Shown: in pieces, positions 8,399-16,524 of the stretch
Layout of the letters: each line of letters starts with the position of its first letter
Position numbering within the stretch: the first letter of the stretch is position 1
Origin: Cellulomonas sp. URHD0024
Lineage (GTDB): Bacteria > Actinomycetota > Actinomycetes > Actinomycetales > Cellulomonadaceae
Direction: 5' to 3'
Assembly (NCBI RefSeq): GCF_000426185.1
Contig: NZ_AUEW01000001.1
Location: forward strand, 310,001-374,000
DNA: 64,000 nt
The notes under the pieces: model-generated
Database searches by the model: none
The model's input: only the letters and a program-made list of their open reading frames with translations
What the model was told of the DNA's origin: nothing
Position numbers and translations under genes: made by a program

Positions 8399-8423
8399 CC
8401 CGGGAGCGTGCGGCGCTCCCGGG
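8399..8423. terminator. bidirectional hairpin between convergent genes
   Basis: Perfect 10-bp inverted repeat CCCGGGAGCG / CGCTCCCGGG with a 5-nt loop (TGCGG), located between the plus-strand stop at 8388 and the minus-strand stop at 8433. No U-tract, as is usual in high-GC actinobacteria. Confidence 0.75.
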
Positions 8424-8432
8424 CGGCGGGGC

Positions 8433-9233
8433 TCACTCGTCGGACGGCTTGGTGAACCCGGCGTGCATGGCCGCCTTGGCGCGGTCGGGCAGCACCGCTG
8501 CCGCGGCGGTCTGCGACTTGACCTTCATCGAGTGCACCTCGATCTTGTCCTTCCCGGCCATGAGCGCGTCGAACGCCTCGGTCGCGACCTTCACCGGATC
8601 GTCCTTGGGCCCGCGGCCGACGCGCGTGTCGGTCATGTCCGCCCGCTCGAAGAACGCCGTGTCGGTCGGGCCGGGCAGCAGCGCCGTGACGGAGACCCCG
8701 GTGTCCTTCAGCTCGTGCCGCAGCGCCTCGCTGAACGACAGGACGAACGACTTCGACGCCGCGTACGTGGCGTAGTACGGGCCCGGCATGAGGCTCGCGG
8801 TCGACGCGGTGAACAGCACGCGGCCGGCGCCCCGTCCGACCATGTCCGGCACCAGGGCCTTGGCCAGCCGGACGGGCGCGACCACGTCGAGCGCGATGAC
8901 CTCGAGGTCGCCCTCGAGCGGCGTCTCGACGAACGGCCCGCCCTGGCCGACGCCGGCGTTCAGGGCGAGTGCGTCGACCGGTCGACCCTGGCGGTGGACG
9001 GCGTCGACCAGCTCCTGGACGCCGTCGGGGGTGGTCAGGTCGGCCTGGACGGCGTGCGCCGTGATCCCGTCCCGCCCGAGCTCGTCGGCGACGGTGTGCA
9101 CGCCGTCGTCGTCGGCCGTGACGAGGACGTCGTAGCCGTTCTCGGTGAAGACGGTGGCGAGCGCGAGTCCGATCCCGCTCGACGCCCCCGTGACGACTGC
9201 GAGCGGGTGTGGGGTGGTGGGTGTGGTGGTCAT
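8433..9233 (-). CDS. short-chain dehydrogenase/reductase
   Basis: 266 residues from ATG at 9233; GGAGGTCGCC precedes it. Motifs: VVTGASSGIGLALA, ALALNAGVG (NAG motif), TASTASL with the catalytic Ser, and YAASKSF (Tyr-x-x-x-Lys). The segment DALMAGKDKIEVHSMKVK near the C-terminus occurs in the YqjQ/DltE-like SDR group, where the substrate is unknown. It is monocistronic between a terminator and RecQ. Confidence 0.9.
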   Translation of the reverse strand: MTTTPTTPHPLAVVTGASSGIGLALATVFTENGYDVLVTADDDGVHTVADELGRDGITAHAVQADLTTPDGVQELVDAVHRQGRPVDALALNAGVGQGGPFVETPLEGDLEVIALDVVAPVRLAKALVPDMVGRGAGRVLFTASTASLMPGPYYATYAASKSFVLSFSEALRHELKDTGVSVTALLPGPTDTAFFERADMTDTRVGRGPKDDPVKVATEAFDALMAGKDKIEVHSMKVKSQTAAAAVLPDRAKAAMHAGFTKPSDE

Positions 9234-9323
9234 GGCGACCTCCGTGCAACGAGTGCGTGAGCGCCGCCTGCTTGGCGCTCGTCCGACCGTAAGCGCGAGG
9301 ACGGCAACGCGCTCGCCCAACGG

Positions 9324-10919
9324 TCAGGCCGGGACGAGCAGCCCGGAGTCCAGCGCGATCTCCGTGTCGAGGGTGACGTAACCCCGTTCCTCGAACAGGA
9401 CGGTGACGCGTTCCGCCTCGACGGCGCTGACGGTGCCCGGCCCCCACTGAGCGTGGACCACCCGCTGTCCACCGGTCAGCCGGGAGTCGACGACGTCGAG
9501 GCTCGTACCGGCGTCGCAGCTGTCGCAGGTGCCGCACCGGTCCGGGTGCCGTTCTCCCAGCAGCTCGAGCAGCAGGCGGCGTCGGCAGTCCGACGAGTCG
9601 GCGTAGGTCTGCACCAGGTCGACGCGCGACCGGTCCAGTGCGCGCAGGCGGTCGTGGCGCTCACGGAGCTCCCGCAGGGCCGTCGCGTCGTCCATCGTGC
9701 CCGGCCGCAGGCCCGCGGCCTCGTGCTGCACCGCGCCCACCTCGAGCAGCGCGCCGAGGGTGCGGGCCACGGTCCGCGACCCGAGCCTGCTCGTCGCGAC
9801 GACCTGTCCGCGGTCCTTCGCACCGCCCCGGACGGCGCCGAGCACCGCCCGTACGGACGCGGGCCGAGGCCCGCCCGTCGAGGTGAGGAACCGGTTGAGT
9901 CCCACCTCGCCGGGCAGCACGGCGGCGATCGCCCGTGCAGCCTGCTCGTCGCGCCCGGCCCGCCCGACCTCCTGGTAGTACGAGTCGAGCGAGGGCGGCA
10001 GACCGGCGTGCACCACGAGGCGGACGTCCGCGCGGTCCACGCCCATGCCGAACGCGCTCGTCGCGACGAGGAGGTCCGTCCGGCTGCCCAGGAAGTCGTC
10101 CTGCACGCGTAGCCGCTCCGCGCGGGGGAGACCGGCGTGGTAGGCGTCGGACGGCCGGCCGGCGTCGGTGAGCGCGTCGGCGAGGGCGTCCGCGTGGCTG
10201 TGCGTGCGGGCGTAGACGAGCGTCGGTCCGGACTCCTCCAGCACGGTCCGCACCACGAGGTCGTCGCGGTCGCGTGCGGTCGCGCAGTGCTGCACGCCCA
10301 GCCAGATGTTCGGACGGTCGGCGTCGCGCACCAGCACCCGGGAGTCGGTCATGCCGAGCCGGTCGACGATCTCCTGGCGCACCCGTGGGGACGCCGTCGC
10401 GGTCATCGCCAGGAGCCGCGGTCGACCCAGCCGGCGGACGGTCGGGGCGATGCCGAGGTAGTCGGGCCGGAAGTCGTGGCCCCACTCGCTGACGCAGTGA
10501 GCCTCGTCCACCACCAGCAGCCCGACGTCGGCCGTCGCCAGGGCGTCCGTGACGTCGGTCTTGACCAGCTGCTCGGGCGCCAGGAGGAGGGCGTCGAGCC
10601 GGCCGCCCCGGGCCTCGTCGAGCGCGGTGCGGCGCTGTGCCGGCGTGCGCGCCGAGCTCACCGACGCCGCACGCAGACCTGCCGCGCGCAATGCCTCGAC
10701 CTGGTCGCGCTGCAGGGCGAGCAGCGGGGAGACCACCACGGTGAGGCGACCCGTCAGCAGGGTCGCGATCGCGTACACCGCCGTCTTGCCAGCACCGCTG
10801 CGGGCGACCAGGAGCATGTCGTGGGTCGCGAGCTCGCGCAGCGCCTCGGACTGGATGTCGCGCAGCTGTTCGCCCGGGCCCAGGACGCGGCGAGCGGCGT
10901 CGTCGAGAGTCGTCGTCAT
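9324..10919 (-). CDS. RecQ-family ATP-dependent DNA helicase
   Basis: 531 residues. Superfamily 2 3'-5' helicase acting in recombination and fork repair. Motifs: Q-motif region near LRDIQSEAL, Walker A ARSGAGKT, DEAH box (VVDEAHCVSEWG), motif III AMTATA, motif V/VI ATSAFGMGVDR and QEVGRAGRD. A RecQ zinc-binding region follows, with Cys in SDCRRRLLLELLG and CGTCDSC. The C-terminus (GQRVVHAQWGPGTVSAVEAERVT, quoted here in two parts: GQRVVHAQWG and TVSAVEAERVT) looks like a DUF3553-type beta domain; no HRDC domain is seen. It starts 7 bp after the SDR at 10927 on the same strand. Confidence 0.93.
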   Translation of the reverse strand: MTTTLDDAARRVLGPGEQLRDIQSEALRELATHDMLLVARSGAGKTAVYAIATLLTGRLTVVVSPLLALQRDQVEALRAAGLRAASVSSARTPAQRRTALDEARGGRLDALLLAPEQLVKTDVTDALATADVGLLVVDEAHCVSEWGHDFRPDYLGIAPTVRRLGRPRLLAMTATASPRVRQEIVDRLGMTDSRVLVRDADRPNIWLGVQHCATARDRDDLVVRTVLEESGPTLVYARTHSHADALADALTDAGRPSDAYHAGLPRAERLRVQDDFLGSRTDLLVATSAFGMGVDRADVRLVVHAGLPPSLDSYYQEVGRAGRDEQAARAIAAVLPGEVGLNRFLTSTGGPRPASVRAVLGAVRGGAKDRGQVVATSRLGSRTVARTLGALLEVGAVQHEAAGLRPGTMDDATALRELRERHDRLRALDRSRVDLVQTYADSSDCRRRLLLELLGERHPDRCGTCDSCDAGTSLDVVDSRLTGGQRVVHAQWGPGTVSAVEAERVTVLFEERGYVTLDTEIALDSGLLVPA

Positions 10920-10926
10920 CGAGCGC

Positions 10927-11778
10927 TCACGGGCGGCGCCAGTCGTCGGACTGCAGGTGCGATCCCGCCATCGGTCCCATCGTCAGCATGCCGCCGTCGA
11001 CGGCCCAGGACGCACCCGTGACGTAGCCCCCGTCGGGCCCGCAGAGCAGCCGGACCACGGCGGCGACCTCCCGCGCATCGCCGGGACGCCGCAGGGGCAC
11101 GCCCGGCCGCGCCGCGCCCTCGAACACCGACTCGTCCTCCTGGCCGGTCATCGGCGTCGCGATCTCGCCGGGAGCCACGGCGTTCACGGTGATCCCGTGC
11201 TCGGCCAGCTCCAGGGCGGCGACCTTCACGAGCAGGCCGAGCCCGCCCTTGGCTGCGCAGTAGGGCGCGCTGCCCACGCGGGGCGCGTGCTCGTGGACGC
11301 TGGTGATCGCCACGATCCGACCGCCCGTTCCCTGGTCCACCAGGTGCCGGGCGCTGCGCTGCAGGCACACGAACGCTCCGTCGAGGTCCACGGCCAGGAC
11401 GTCGCGCCACTGCTGCCACGTGAGGTCGAGCAGGGGAGTGGCGGTGCCGGTTCCGGCGTTCAGGACGACGGCGTCGAGGCCACCCATCGCGGTCACGGCG
11501 TCGTCGACCACCGCCGGCGCGCTCGTCGGGTCCGTCAGGTCGAGGTGCAGGACGTGCGCTGTGGCACCGCGCGCGGCGATCTCGTCGGCGGTCCGGCGCG
11601 CCCCGTCCTCGTCCTGGTGCCAGGTGATGGCGACGTGCTCGGCGTCGTCGGACAGCTCGGCGGCGATCGCCTTGCCGATGCCCGAGTCCGCGCCTGTGAC
11701 CAGCACACGGCGGGGACCGTGACCCGCGGTGGGGTCGGGGACGACGACCGCGCGGGTCGCCGTGGGGGTACTCGTCAT
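10927..11778 (-). CDS. short-chain dehydrogenase/reductase
   Basis: 283 residues from ATG at 11778. Classical SDR: VLVTGADSGIGKAIA cofactor loop, DAVVLNAGTG, catalytic Ser in ITSVHEH, YCAAKGG, and the PGEIATPM motif after the active site. The C-terminal YVTGASWAVDGGM is the FabG-like NAD(P)-dependent dimer edge. It shares a divergent region with the CIRCE-controlled Hsp20 gene and is followed 7 bp later by RecQ. The substrate is unknown; several similar SDRs in this window suggest stress-linked carbonyl or sugar-alcohol metabolism. Confidence 0.9.
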   Translation of the reverse strand: MTSTPTATRAVVVPDPTAGHGPRRVLVTGADSGIGKAIAAELSDDAEHVAITWHQDEDGARRTADEIAARGATAHVLHLDLTDPTSAPAVVDDAVTAMGGLDAVVLNAGTGTATPLLDLTWQQWRDVLAVDLDGAFVCLQRSARHLVDQGTGGRIVAITSVHEHAPRVGSAPYCAAKGGLGLLVKVAALELAEHGITVNAVAPGEIATPMTGQEDESVFEGAARPGVPLRRPGDAREVAAVVRLLCGPDGGYVTGASWAVDGGMLTMGPMAGSHLQSDDWRRP

Positions 11779-11925
11779 GGGTCCACACCACCCTCGTGAC
11801 CGTGGTGAGCGGCCATGTCTGGACCGGCGGAGCAAGCCTAGGCAGGGCTGCGCGGGTCCGCGACAGCACGCGACAGGCGAGCACCTCGGGCTCCCGCACG
11901 TGAGAAAAAAAGTGCCGCCGCAGGA

Positions 11926-11952
11926 CTGGCACTCGCATGTGGAGAGTGCTAA
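11926..11952. promoter_or_regulatory. CIRCE element (HrcA operator)
   Basis: CTGGCACTC - 9 nt - GAGTGCTAA. The right arm is a perfect CIRCE half-site and the left arm matches 7 of 9 positions of TTAGCACTC; the 9-nt spacing is exactly canonical. It lies 90 bp upstream of the Hsp20 start, predicting HrcA repression released on heat shock. Pattern seen directly; HrcA control is from knowledge of the element. Confidence 0.88.
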
Positions 11953-12042
11953 TTATGTGCCTGTAGCCAGTCCGAGAAGGGATCGGACAGCACCCCGGGG
12001 GCCGGGCGGTCCGGTACCCCAGACGCGAAGGAGGTGAGGGTC

Positions 12043-12483
12043 ATGGCTACGCGATTCGACCCGTTCCAGGAGATCGACCGTCTGTTCGGTCAGCTGCTGA
12101 CGGCGGAGCGGTCGTCCGCGACGATGCCGATGGACCTGTACAGGGCCGGTGACCACTACGTGCTGCACGTCGACCTGCCGGGCGTGGACCCGGGATCGAT
12201 CGACGTGAACGTCGAGGACCGGAGCCTGACGATCCGCGCCGAGCGGACGTCGCACACGGATGGCGACGTCCAGTGGCTCGCCAGGGAACGCCCGTCCGGG
12301 ACGTACGCCCGCCAGCTGGCCGTGAGCCGCGGCCTGGCGCTCGACTCGGTCTCGGCCACGTACGCCGACGGGGTCCTGACGTTGAGCATCCCCGTCGCCG
12401 AGGAGGCCAAGCCGCGCCGCATCGAGGTGCAGCACGCGGGTGACCAGACGCAGATCACGTCCGGGTCAGAGGCGAACGCCTGA
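12043..12483 (+). CDS. Hsp20/alpha-crystallin small heat-shock protein
   Basis: 146 residues. ATP-independent holdase chaperone that forms oligomers around unfolding proteins. N-terminal RFDPFQEIDRLF, alpha-crystallin domain from about 28 to 130 (DLYRAGDHYVLHVDLPGV; ERPSGTYARQL; ATYADGVLTLSIPV) and a short polar tail. AAGGAGGTGAGGGTC precedes the ATG; an in-frame GTG nine bases earlier overlaps the ribosome-binding site and is rejected. Controlled by the CIRCE site at 11926-11952. Confidence 0.95.
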   Translation: MATRFDPFQEIDRLFGQLLTAERSSATMPMDLYRAGDHYVLHVDLPGVDPGSIDVNVEDRSLTIRAERTSHTDGDVQWLARERPSGTYARQLAVSRGLALDSVSATYADGVLTLSIPVAEEAKPRRIEVQHAGDQTQITSGSEANA

Positions 12484-12491
12484 TCGACTGA

Positions 12492-12580
12492 GGCAGGGGC
12501 GCGTGCCGGCGAGCGAGAGCCGCCGCCAGGAGGCGCAGGGACGCCCTGTGCGGGCGAGCCGAGGCCTTCGCGCCCCTGCC
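12492..12580 (+). repeat. long-range inverted repeat with internal hairpin after hsp20
   Basis: A perfect 12-bp inverted repeat (GGCAGGGGCGCG at 12492-12503, CGCGCCCCTGCC at 12569-12580) closes an 89-nt segment that also holds a smaller hairpin CGCAGGG-ACG-CCCTGTG (12534-12550). Could be the hsp20 terminator or a structured leader of the glycosyltransferase starting 30 bp on. Confidence 0.5.
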
Positions 12581-12609
12581 ACGTCGTCACCTCCCGGAGG
12601 TGTCTCTCG

Positions 12610-13689
12610 GTGACCACGAGCGTCCGACGGCGGCTCGAATTGCCGTGGGCGAGGTCTCGGCCGACGATGTCGGGGCAGCCATCGAGCACCTGGTGGGATC
12701 CTGCGAGGAGACGGGGACCCCACGTGCCGGACCGCCCTGGCCCCACGATCTCGGTCGTCATCCCCGTGCTGGACGACGCGGCTCTCCTGGAGAGGTGCCT
12801 GCAGTCGCTCGCCGCGCAGCAGGTGGCCCCGAGCGAGGTGATCGTCGTCGACAACGGCAGCGCCGACGACAGCGTCCGGGTCGCTTCGGGGCACGGCGCC
12901 GTCGTGGTGTCGGAACCGCGGCGCGGCATCGGCTATGCGGCGGCCACCGGCTACGACGCGGCCGGCGGGCAGATCATCGCCCGGTGCGACGCCGACAGCG
13001 TGCTGCCCAGCGACTGGCTGGCCCGGATCCAGCGGGCCTTCGCCGACGACGAGCGGCTCGGGGCGCTGACCGGGCCGGGCCGCTTCTACGACGCGCCGCC
13101 CGTCGTCTCGTGGTGTGCCGCGGTCTTCTACATGCGGCTGTACTTCGCGGTCATGTGGGTGACTCTCGGCCACACCTCGCTGTTCGGGTCGAACTGCGCC
13201 TTCCGGTCGCAGGCGTGGCGGGCGGTCCGCCGAGAGGTCCACGACGGTCCGGACGTGCACGACGACATCGACCTGAGCTACCACCTCGGCGCGGTGGCGG
13301 TCATCCGCTACGCCGGCACGATGCACGTCGGCATCTCCGCCAGACCGCTGCGGTCGGCCCGCGGCATGGCGGTGCGGTGGCGCAGGGGGCTGCGTTCCGT
13401 CGTCGTGCACTGGCCGCACGACTTCCCGTGGCTGCGCTGGTCCCGCCGGGACGGCCACGTCGACCGAGTGCCGTCGCCGGCCGGGCGGCGGCCCGAGGTC
13501 ACGTCATCGATCGCCAGACCCATCGATCACCAGGAGGTCCTCGTGAGCAGCCCCATCCCCGACCCCGGACGGGTTCCCGACGGTCCCGACTTCACCGACC
13601 TGCCCGATGATCGGGACGTGGCGCCCGACACCCTCGCGAACCCGGACGGGCCCTCCGAGGACGCCGGGCCGGTCGAGCCCCCGGACTGA
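12610..13689 (+). CDS. family 2 glycosyltransferase with acidic C-terminal tail
   Basis: 359 residues from GTG at 12610 (GGAGG ten bases upstream). GT-A fold: ISVVIPVLDD (about 47-56), VIVVDNGSADDS nucleotide-binding region, RCDADSVLP with the metal-binding DxD, and a hydrophobic, membrane-associated stretch VVSWCAAVFYMRLYFAVMW (about 161-180). A later in-frame GTG at 12724 would start just before the GT domain and is a possible alternative. The last 49 codons form a Pro/Asp-rich acidic tail that has its own ribosome-binding site and GTG (see 13543). Product unknown; probably transfers a sugar to a lipid or surface polymer. Confidence 0.8.
   Translation: MTTSVRRRLELPWARSRPTMSGQPSSTWWDPARRRGPHVPDRPGPTISVVIPVLDDAALLERCLQSLAAQQVAPSEVIVVDNGSADDSVRVASGHGAVVVSEPRRGIGYAAATGYDAAGGQIIARCDADSVLPSDWLARIQRAFADDERLGALTGPGRFYDAPPVVSWCAAVFYMRLYFAVMWVTLGHTSLFGSNCAFRSQAWRAVRREVHDGPDVHDDIDLSYHLGAVAVIRYAGTMHVGISARPLRSARGMAVRWRRGLRSVVVHWPHDFPWLRWSRRDGHVDRVPSPAGRRPEVTSSIARPIDHQEVLVSSPIPDPGRVPDGPDFTDLPDDRDVAPDTLANPDGPSEDAGPVEPPD
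13543..13689 (+). CDS. possible internally initiated small acidic protein, 48 aa
   Basis: Within and in frame with the glycosyltransferase, CCAGGAGGTCCTC precedes GTG at 13543, a near-ideal Shine-Dalgarno. The resulting 48-residue product (Pro/Asp-rich, FTDLPDDRD) has the same length and composition as the free-standing protein at 8242-8388. Either the glycosyltransferase has captured such a gene by loss of its stop codon, or both products are made. Sequence alone cannot choose. Confidence 0.45.
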   Translation: MSSPIPDPGRVPDGPDFTDLPDDRDVAPDTLANPDGPSEDAGPVEPPD

Positions 13690-13690
13690 C

Positions 13691-13732
13691 GGACGTGCGC
13701 CCTGCCGGGGGCCGCCGGCAGGGCGCACGTCC
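13691..13732. terminator. strong bidirectional hairpin terminator
   Basis: Perfect 18-bp stem (13691-13708 with 13715-13732) and 6-nt loop GGGCCG, filling the gap between the convergent stops at 13689 and 13747. Confidence 0.85.
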
Positions 13733-13746
13733 GAGTGCAGCGGCGC

Positions 13747-14325
13747 TCAGGCCCGAGCCGTGGCCCGTGCGACGACGGCCTTCGCCACGGCGGGCACGAA
13801 GTCGTCCAGGTCGCCGGGGTTGCGCGAGGTGACCAGCGGGAAGCCGCCCGTGTGGTCCGTGACCACCGGCTCGTCCGTCCAGCTGGCGCCCGCGTTGCGC
13901 AGGTCCGTCTGCAGGGACGCGTAGGACGTGAGCGACCGATCCCGGACGACGCCCGCCTCGATCAGGGCCCACGGCCCGTGGCAGATGGCGGCGATCGGCT
14001 TCCCGGCGCCGGCGAAGGAGCGCACGAGCTCGACCGCCTGGGCCTGCAGGCGCAGGTTGTCGGCGTTGATCGTGCCGCCCGGCAGCAGGAGCGCGTCGAA
14101 GTCGTCGGCCTGCACGTCACCGAACGTCGCGTCCGGGGTGACGCGCTGCCCCGGGTCCTGGTCGGACACGAGCGTCTGGACGGGTTCGGCGGAGTCCGCC
14201 GCCACCACGACGGTGGCGCCGTCGGCACGGAGCCGGTCGACGGGCACGACGAGCTCGTCCTGCTCGACGCCGTAGGTGGTGACGAGCACGAGGACCGTGT
14301 GCCCGGTGAGGTCGGTGTCAGTCAT
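13747..14325 (-). CDS. DJ-1/PfpI family type 1 glutamine amidotransferase-like protein
   Basis: 192 residues. DJ-1/PfpI fold with the nucleophile Cys in AAICHGPWAL (Cys115) and the GGTINADNLR loop; DDFDALLLPGG provides the acidic residue near the nucleophile. Members act as deglycases, chaperones or proteases in stress responses; the YhbO/general stress protein 18 subgroup is the closest by wording. It overlaps the end of the YihY gene by 8 bp and is probably co-transcribed with it. Confidence 0.9.
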   Translation of the reverse strand: MTDTDLTGHTVLVLVTTYGVEQDELVVPVDRLRADGATVVVAADSAEPVQTLVSDQDPGQRVTPDATFGDVQADDFDALLLPGGTINADNLRLQAQAVELVRSFAGAGKPIAAICHGPWALIEAGVVRDRSLTSYASLQTDLRNAGASWTDEPVVTDHTGGFPLVTSRNPGDLDDFVPAVAKAVVARATARA

Positions 14326-15397
14326 GATGCGGCTCCTTGTCCTTTCCTCGCGACTGCCGCAGAGCGCGGCCCTGTCGTTCGTCCTCTTCCTGCTTGGCCT
14401 GCTTCTTCTCGCTCGCCCTCGTGTCCCGGGGCGGAAGCTGGATCGACTTCTCGGCCTCGATGCCGCCCTGCAGCTCCCGCCCGCGCTCGAGCTCGGCGTC
14501 CAGCTCGCCGCCGAACAGGAGGGCCAGGTTCGTGATCCAGAGCCAGAGCAGCAGCACGATCACGCCGGCGAGCGAGCCGTAGGTCTTGTTGTAGTTGCCG
14601 AAGTTCGCGACGTAGAACCCGAGCGCGACCGACGCGACGACCCAGACCACGATCGCGACGACGGCGCCGACGCTGATCCACCGGAACTTGGGCTGCCGGA
14701 CGTTGGGGGTCGAGTGGTACAGGATCGCGACGGCGATCACGACGAGCCCGACGATCACCGGCCACTTGACGATGTTCCAGACCGTCACCGTCGCGTCGCT
14801 GAGACCGATCGTCTGGCCGATGGAGCGCGCCACGCTGCCCGAGAGGACGACCGCCGCCACGATCACCACCGCGATGACGACGAGGACGAGCGTGACCAGC
14901 AGCAGCGCCGGTCGCAGCTTCCAGATCGGGCGACCCTCGTCGATCTCGTAGATGCGGTTCATCCCGCGGCTGAACGCCGCGACGTAGCCGGAGGCCGACC
15001 ACAGCGCCAGCAGGAGGCCGAACACCATCGCGAACCCCGCCGCCGGCGCCTCGGTGAGCTGGGTGAGGATGGGTTCGAGGCTGTCGACGGCGGACGCGGA
15101 CCCGACGTCGCCCACGATGTCGAGCACCTTGTCGACCATCGTCTGCGGGTCGCCGAGCAGCCCGAGGATGGAGACGAGTGCCAGCAGCGCCGGGGCGATC
15201 GCCAGGACCGCGTAGTAGGTCAGGGCCGCCGCCAGATCGGTGCACTGGTCCCTGTTGAACTCGCGCAGGGTCTTGCGCAGGACGTAGATCCAGGACGGCT
15301 TGGTGATGTCGTCGGGGGAGGCGGGCTTGCTCGAGTGCTCGGGCGACGGGGCCGAGTCCTTGGCGGTGCTGCGTGTGCTCTGCGTGTCATGCGTCAT
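14318..15397 (-). CDS. YihY/BrkB family inner-membrane protein
   Basis: 359 residues. Six predicted membrane helices between about 50 and 310, with family wording FNRDQCTDLAAALTYYAVLA near the first helix, IWKLRPALLLVTLVL in the middle and FGNYNKTYGSLAGVIVLLLW near the end. The C-terminus is long, Lys/Gln/Arg-rich and cytosolic. Function of the family is unsettled: the old RNase BN label is wrong and virulence/transport roles are unproven. Its leader contains the second copy of the conserved intergenic element (15553-15626). Confidence 0.92.
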   Translation of the reverse strand: MTHDTQSTRSTAKDSAPSPEHSSKPASPDDITKPSWIYVLRKTLREFNRDQCTDLAAALTYYAVLAIAPALLALVSILGLLGDPQTMVDKVLDIVGDVGSASAVDSLEPILTQLTEAPAAGFAMVFGLLLALWSASGYVAAFSRGMNRIYEIDEGRPIWKLRPALLLVTLVLVVIAVVIVAAVVLSGSVARSIGQTIGLSDATVTVWNIVKWPVIVGLVVIAVAILYHSTPNVRQPKFRWISVGAVVAIVVWVVASVALGFYVANFGNYNKTYGSLAGVIVLLLWLWITNLALLFGGELDAELERGRELQGGIEAEKSIQLPPRDTRASEKKQAKQEEDERQGRALRQSRGKDKEPHHD

Positions 15398-15552
15398 GGG
15401 TTCGACCTCGTCTCGCGTGCTGGGCGGGCCCCTGGGCGCGCCGGGCCGGGTGGGAGCGGGCTGGCGCGGGCGACTGCTCCGTACGGGGCTGAGCGCGATG
15501 AGCGCTGGCGTGGTGTGTCTGTGGCGTGCCGCGAAGCGGCCGACCTGCCGAT

Positions 15553-15626
15553 GTCCGGCGACGTGTCCTGTCCCGGGCGACGGTGTACGACGGGACTGCT
15601 TCCGCCTGAGTCTCGGACGCTAAGCC
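15553..15626 (-). repeat. conserved two-box intergenic element, copy 2
   Basis: Second copy of the element at 2937-3011. The 12-bp box GGCTTAGCGTCC (minus strand) is identical, and the second box GGGACAGGA..CGTCGCCGGAC is nearly so; the roughly 40 bases between have diverged. It lies 155 bp upstream of the YihY start on the same strand. Confidence 0.55.
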
Positions 15627-15660
15627 GGAACAGAGGCGCCCGCCACTCGGGGAGCGACGG

Positions 15661-16524
15661 CTACGGGGAGAGCTCGGTCAGCAGCGCAGGAACCTCGTCG
15701 ACGAGCTCTCGTGCGAGGTAGCCGACACGGCCGACACGCACCGCCAGTCGGTCGCCCGCGGCGGCGTGCAGGTGCGTGGCCCAGCAGGCGGCCTGCTCTC
15801 GCTCCGCACGTCGGGCGAGCAGGCCGACGAGCAGGCCCGCCAGGACGTCTCCGCTGCCCGAGGTGGCCAGACCGGAGGACCCTGTGGCCATCTGCCACGC
15901 CCGCCCGTCCGCTGCGGCGATCGTGCCCCGGCAGCTGACGACCGCCCCGTACTTTGCGGCGATGCGTCGGGGCGCGTCGTCGCCGACCTCGTCGACCCCC
16001 AGGAGCATCGCCGCCTCCGTGGGGTTCGGCGTGAGGATCAGCCGACCGGCGAGCGCGGAAGCCACGTCCGGGATCCGGGGCAGGACGCCGAGGGCGAACG
16101 CGTCGAGCAGCACCGGCGTCCTCCTGCCGATCCGCGGCGTGAGCGCCTGCAAGAGGTCGACGGTCCGGTCGGGGTCGTCGAGCCCCGGGCCGACGAGCAC
16201 CGCGTGCGCTCCGCCGAGGTCGCCGTCGAGGAGGTCCGTCCCGGTGCCCTCCAGAGCGCCGGAGTCCGTCTCGGGCAGGCCGAGCACACCGGCCTCGGGG
16301 AGGGCGACCGCCAGGTGGACCGCCACCGACCGGGCCACCGCGAGGGTCAGCCGGCCGGCGCCCACACGCAGGGCCGCGGTGCCGGCGAGCATCGCCGCTC
16401 CGGGCGTGGACCGCGCTCCGCCCACGACGACGACCGCTCCGCGGGAGTACTTGGTGCCGCCCGGCGCCGGCAAGGACCAGTCGCGGAGCACCGCCGGGGT
16501 GAGGGTCTCAGTGCGGGAGGGCAT
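15661..16524 (-). CDS. nnrD: ADP-dependent NAD(P)H-hydrate dehydratase
   Basis: 287 residues. Repairs hydrated NADH/NADPH (NAD(P)HX) back to the active cofactor using ADP. Ribokinase-like fold: SRGAVVVVGGARSTPGAAMLAG at the N-terminus, AHAVLVGPGLDD, LTPNPTEAAMLLG with the NPxE motif, and ATSGSGDVLAG, where the GSGD motif holds the catalytic Asp. It lacks the N-terminal epimerase domain found in fused NnrE-NnrD proteins, so it is the stand-alone form. It overlaps the upstream histidine phosphatase by 17 bp. Confidence 0.92.
   Translation of the reverse strand: MPSRTETLTPAVLRDWSLPAPGGTKYSRGAVVVVGGARSTPGAAMLAGTAALRVGAGRLTLAVARSVAVHLAVALPEAGVLGLPETDSGALEGTGTDLLDGDLGGAHAVLVGPGLDDPDRTVDLLQALTPRIGRRTPVLLDAFALGVLPRIPDVASALAGRLILTPNPTEAAMLLGVDEVGDDAPRRIAAKYGAVVSCRGTIAAADGRAWQMATGSSGLATSGSGDVLAGLLVGLLARRAEREQAACWATHLHAAAGDRLAVRVGRVGYLARELVDEVPALLTELSP

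Noticed and set aside
12534..12550. tRNA-like hairpins in the segment after hsp20
   Set aside because: Stem lengths and loops do not form a cloverleaf; no tRNA consensus bases.
12600..12760. Overlapping frame beginning at GTG 12600 whose first 45 residues look protein-like (ARIAVGEVSADDVGAAIEHL)
   Set aside because: The frame continues into Arg/Gly-rich shadow of the GT2 domain without a stop near a domain end; could indicate a remnant or frameshift but is not supported as a gene.
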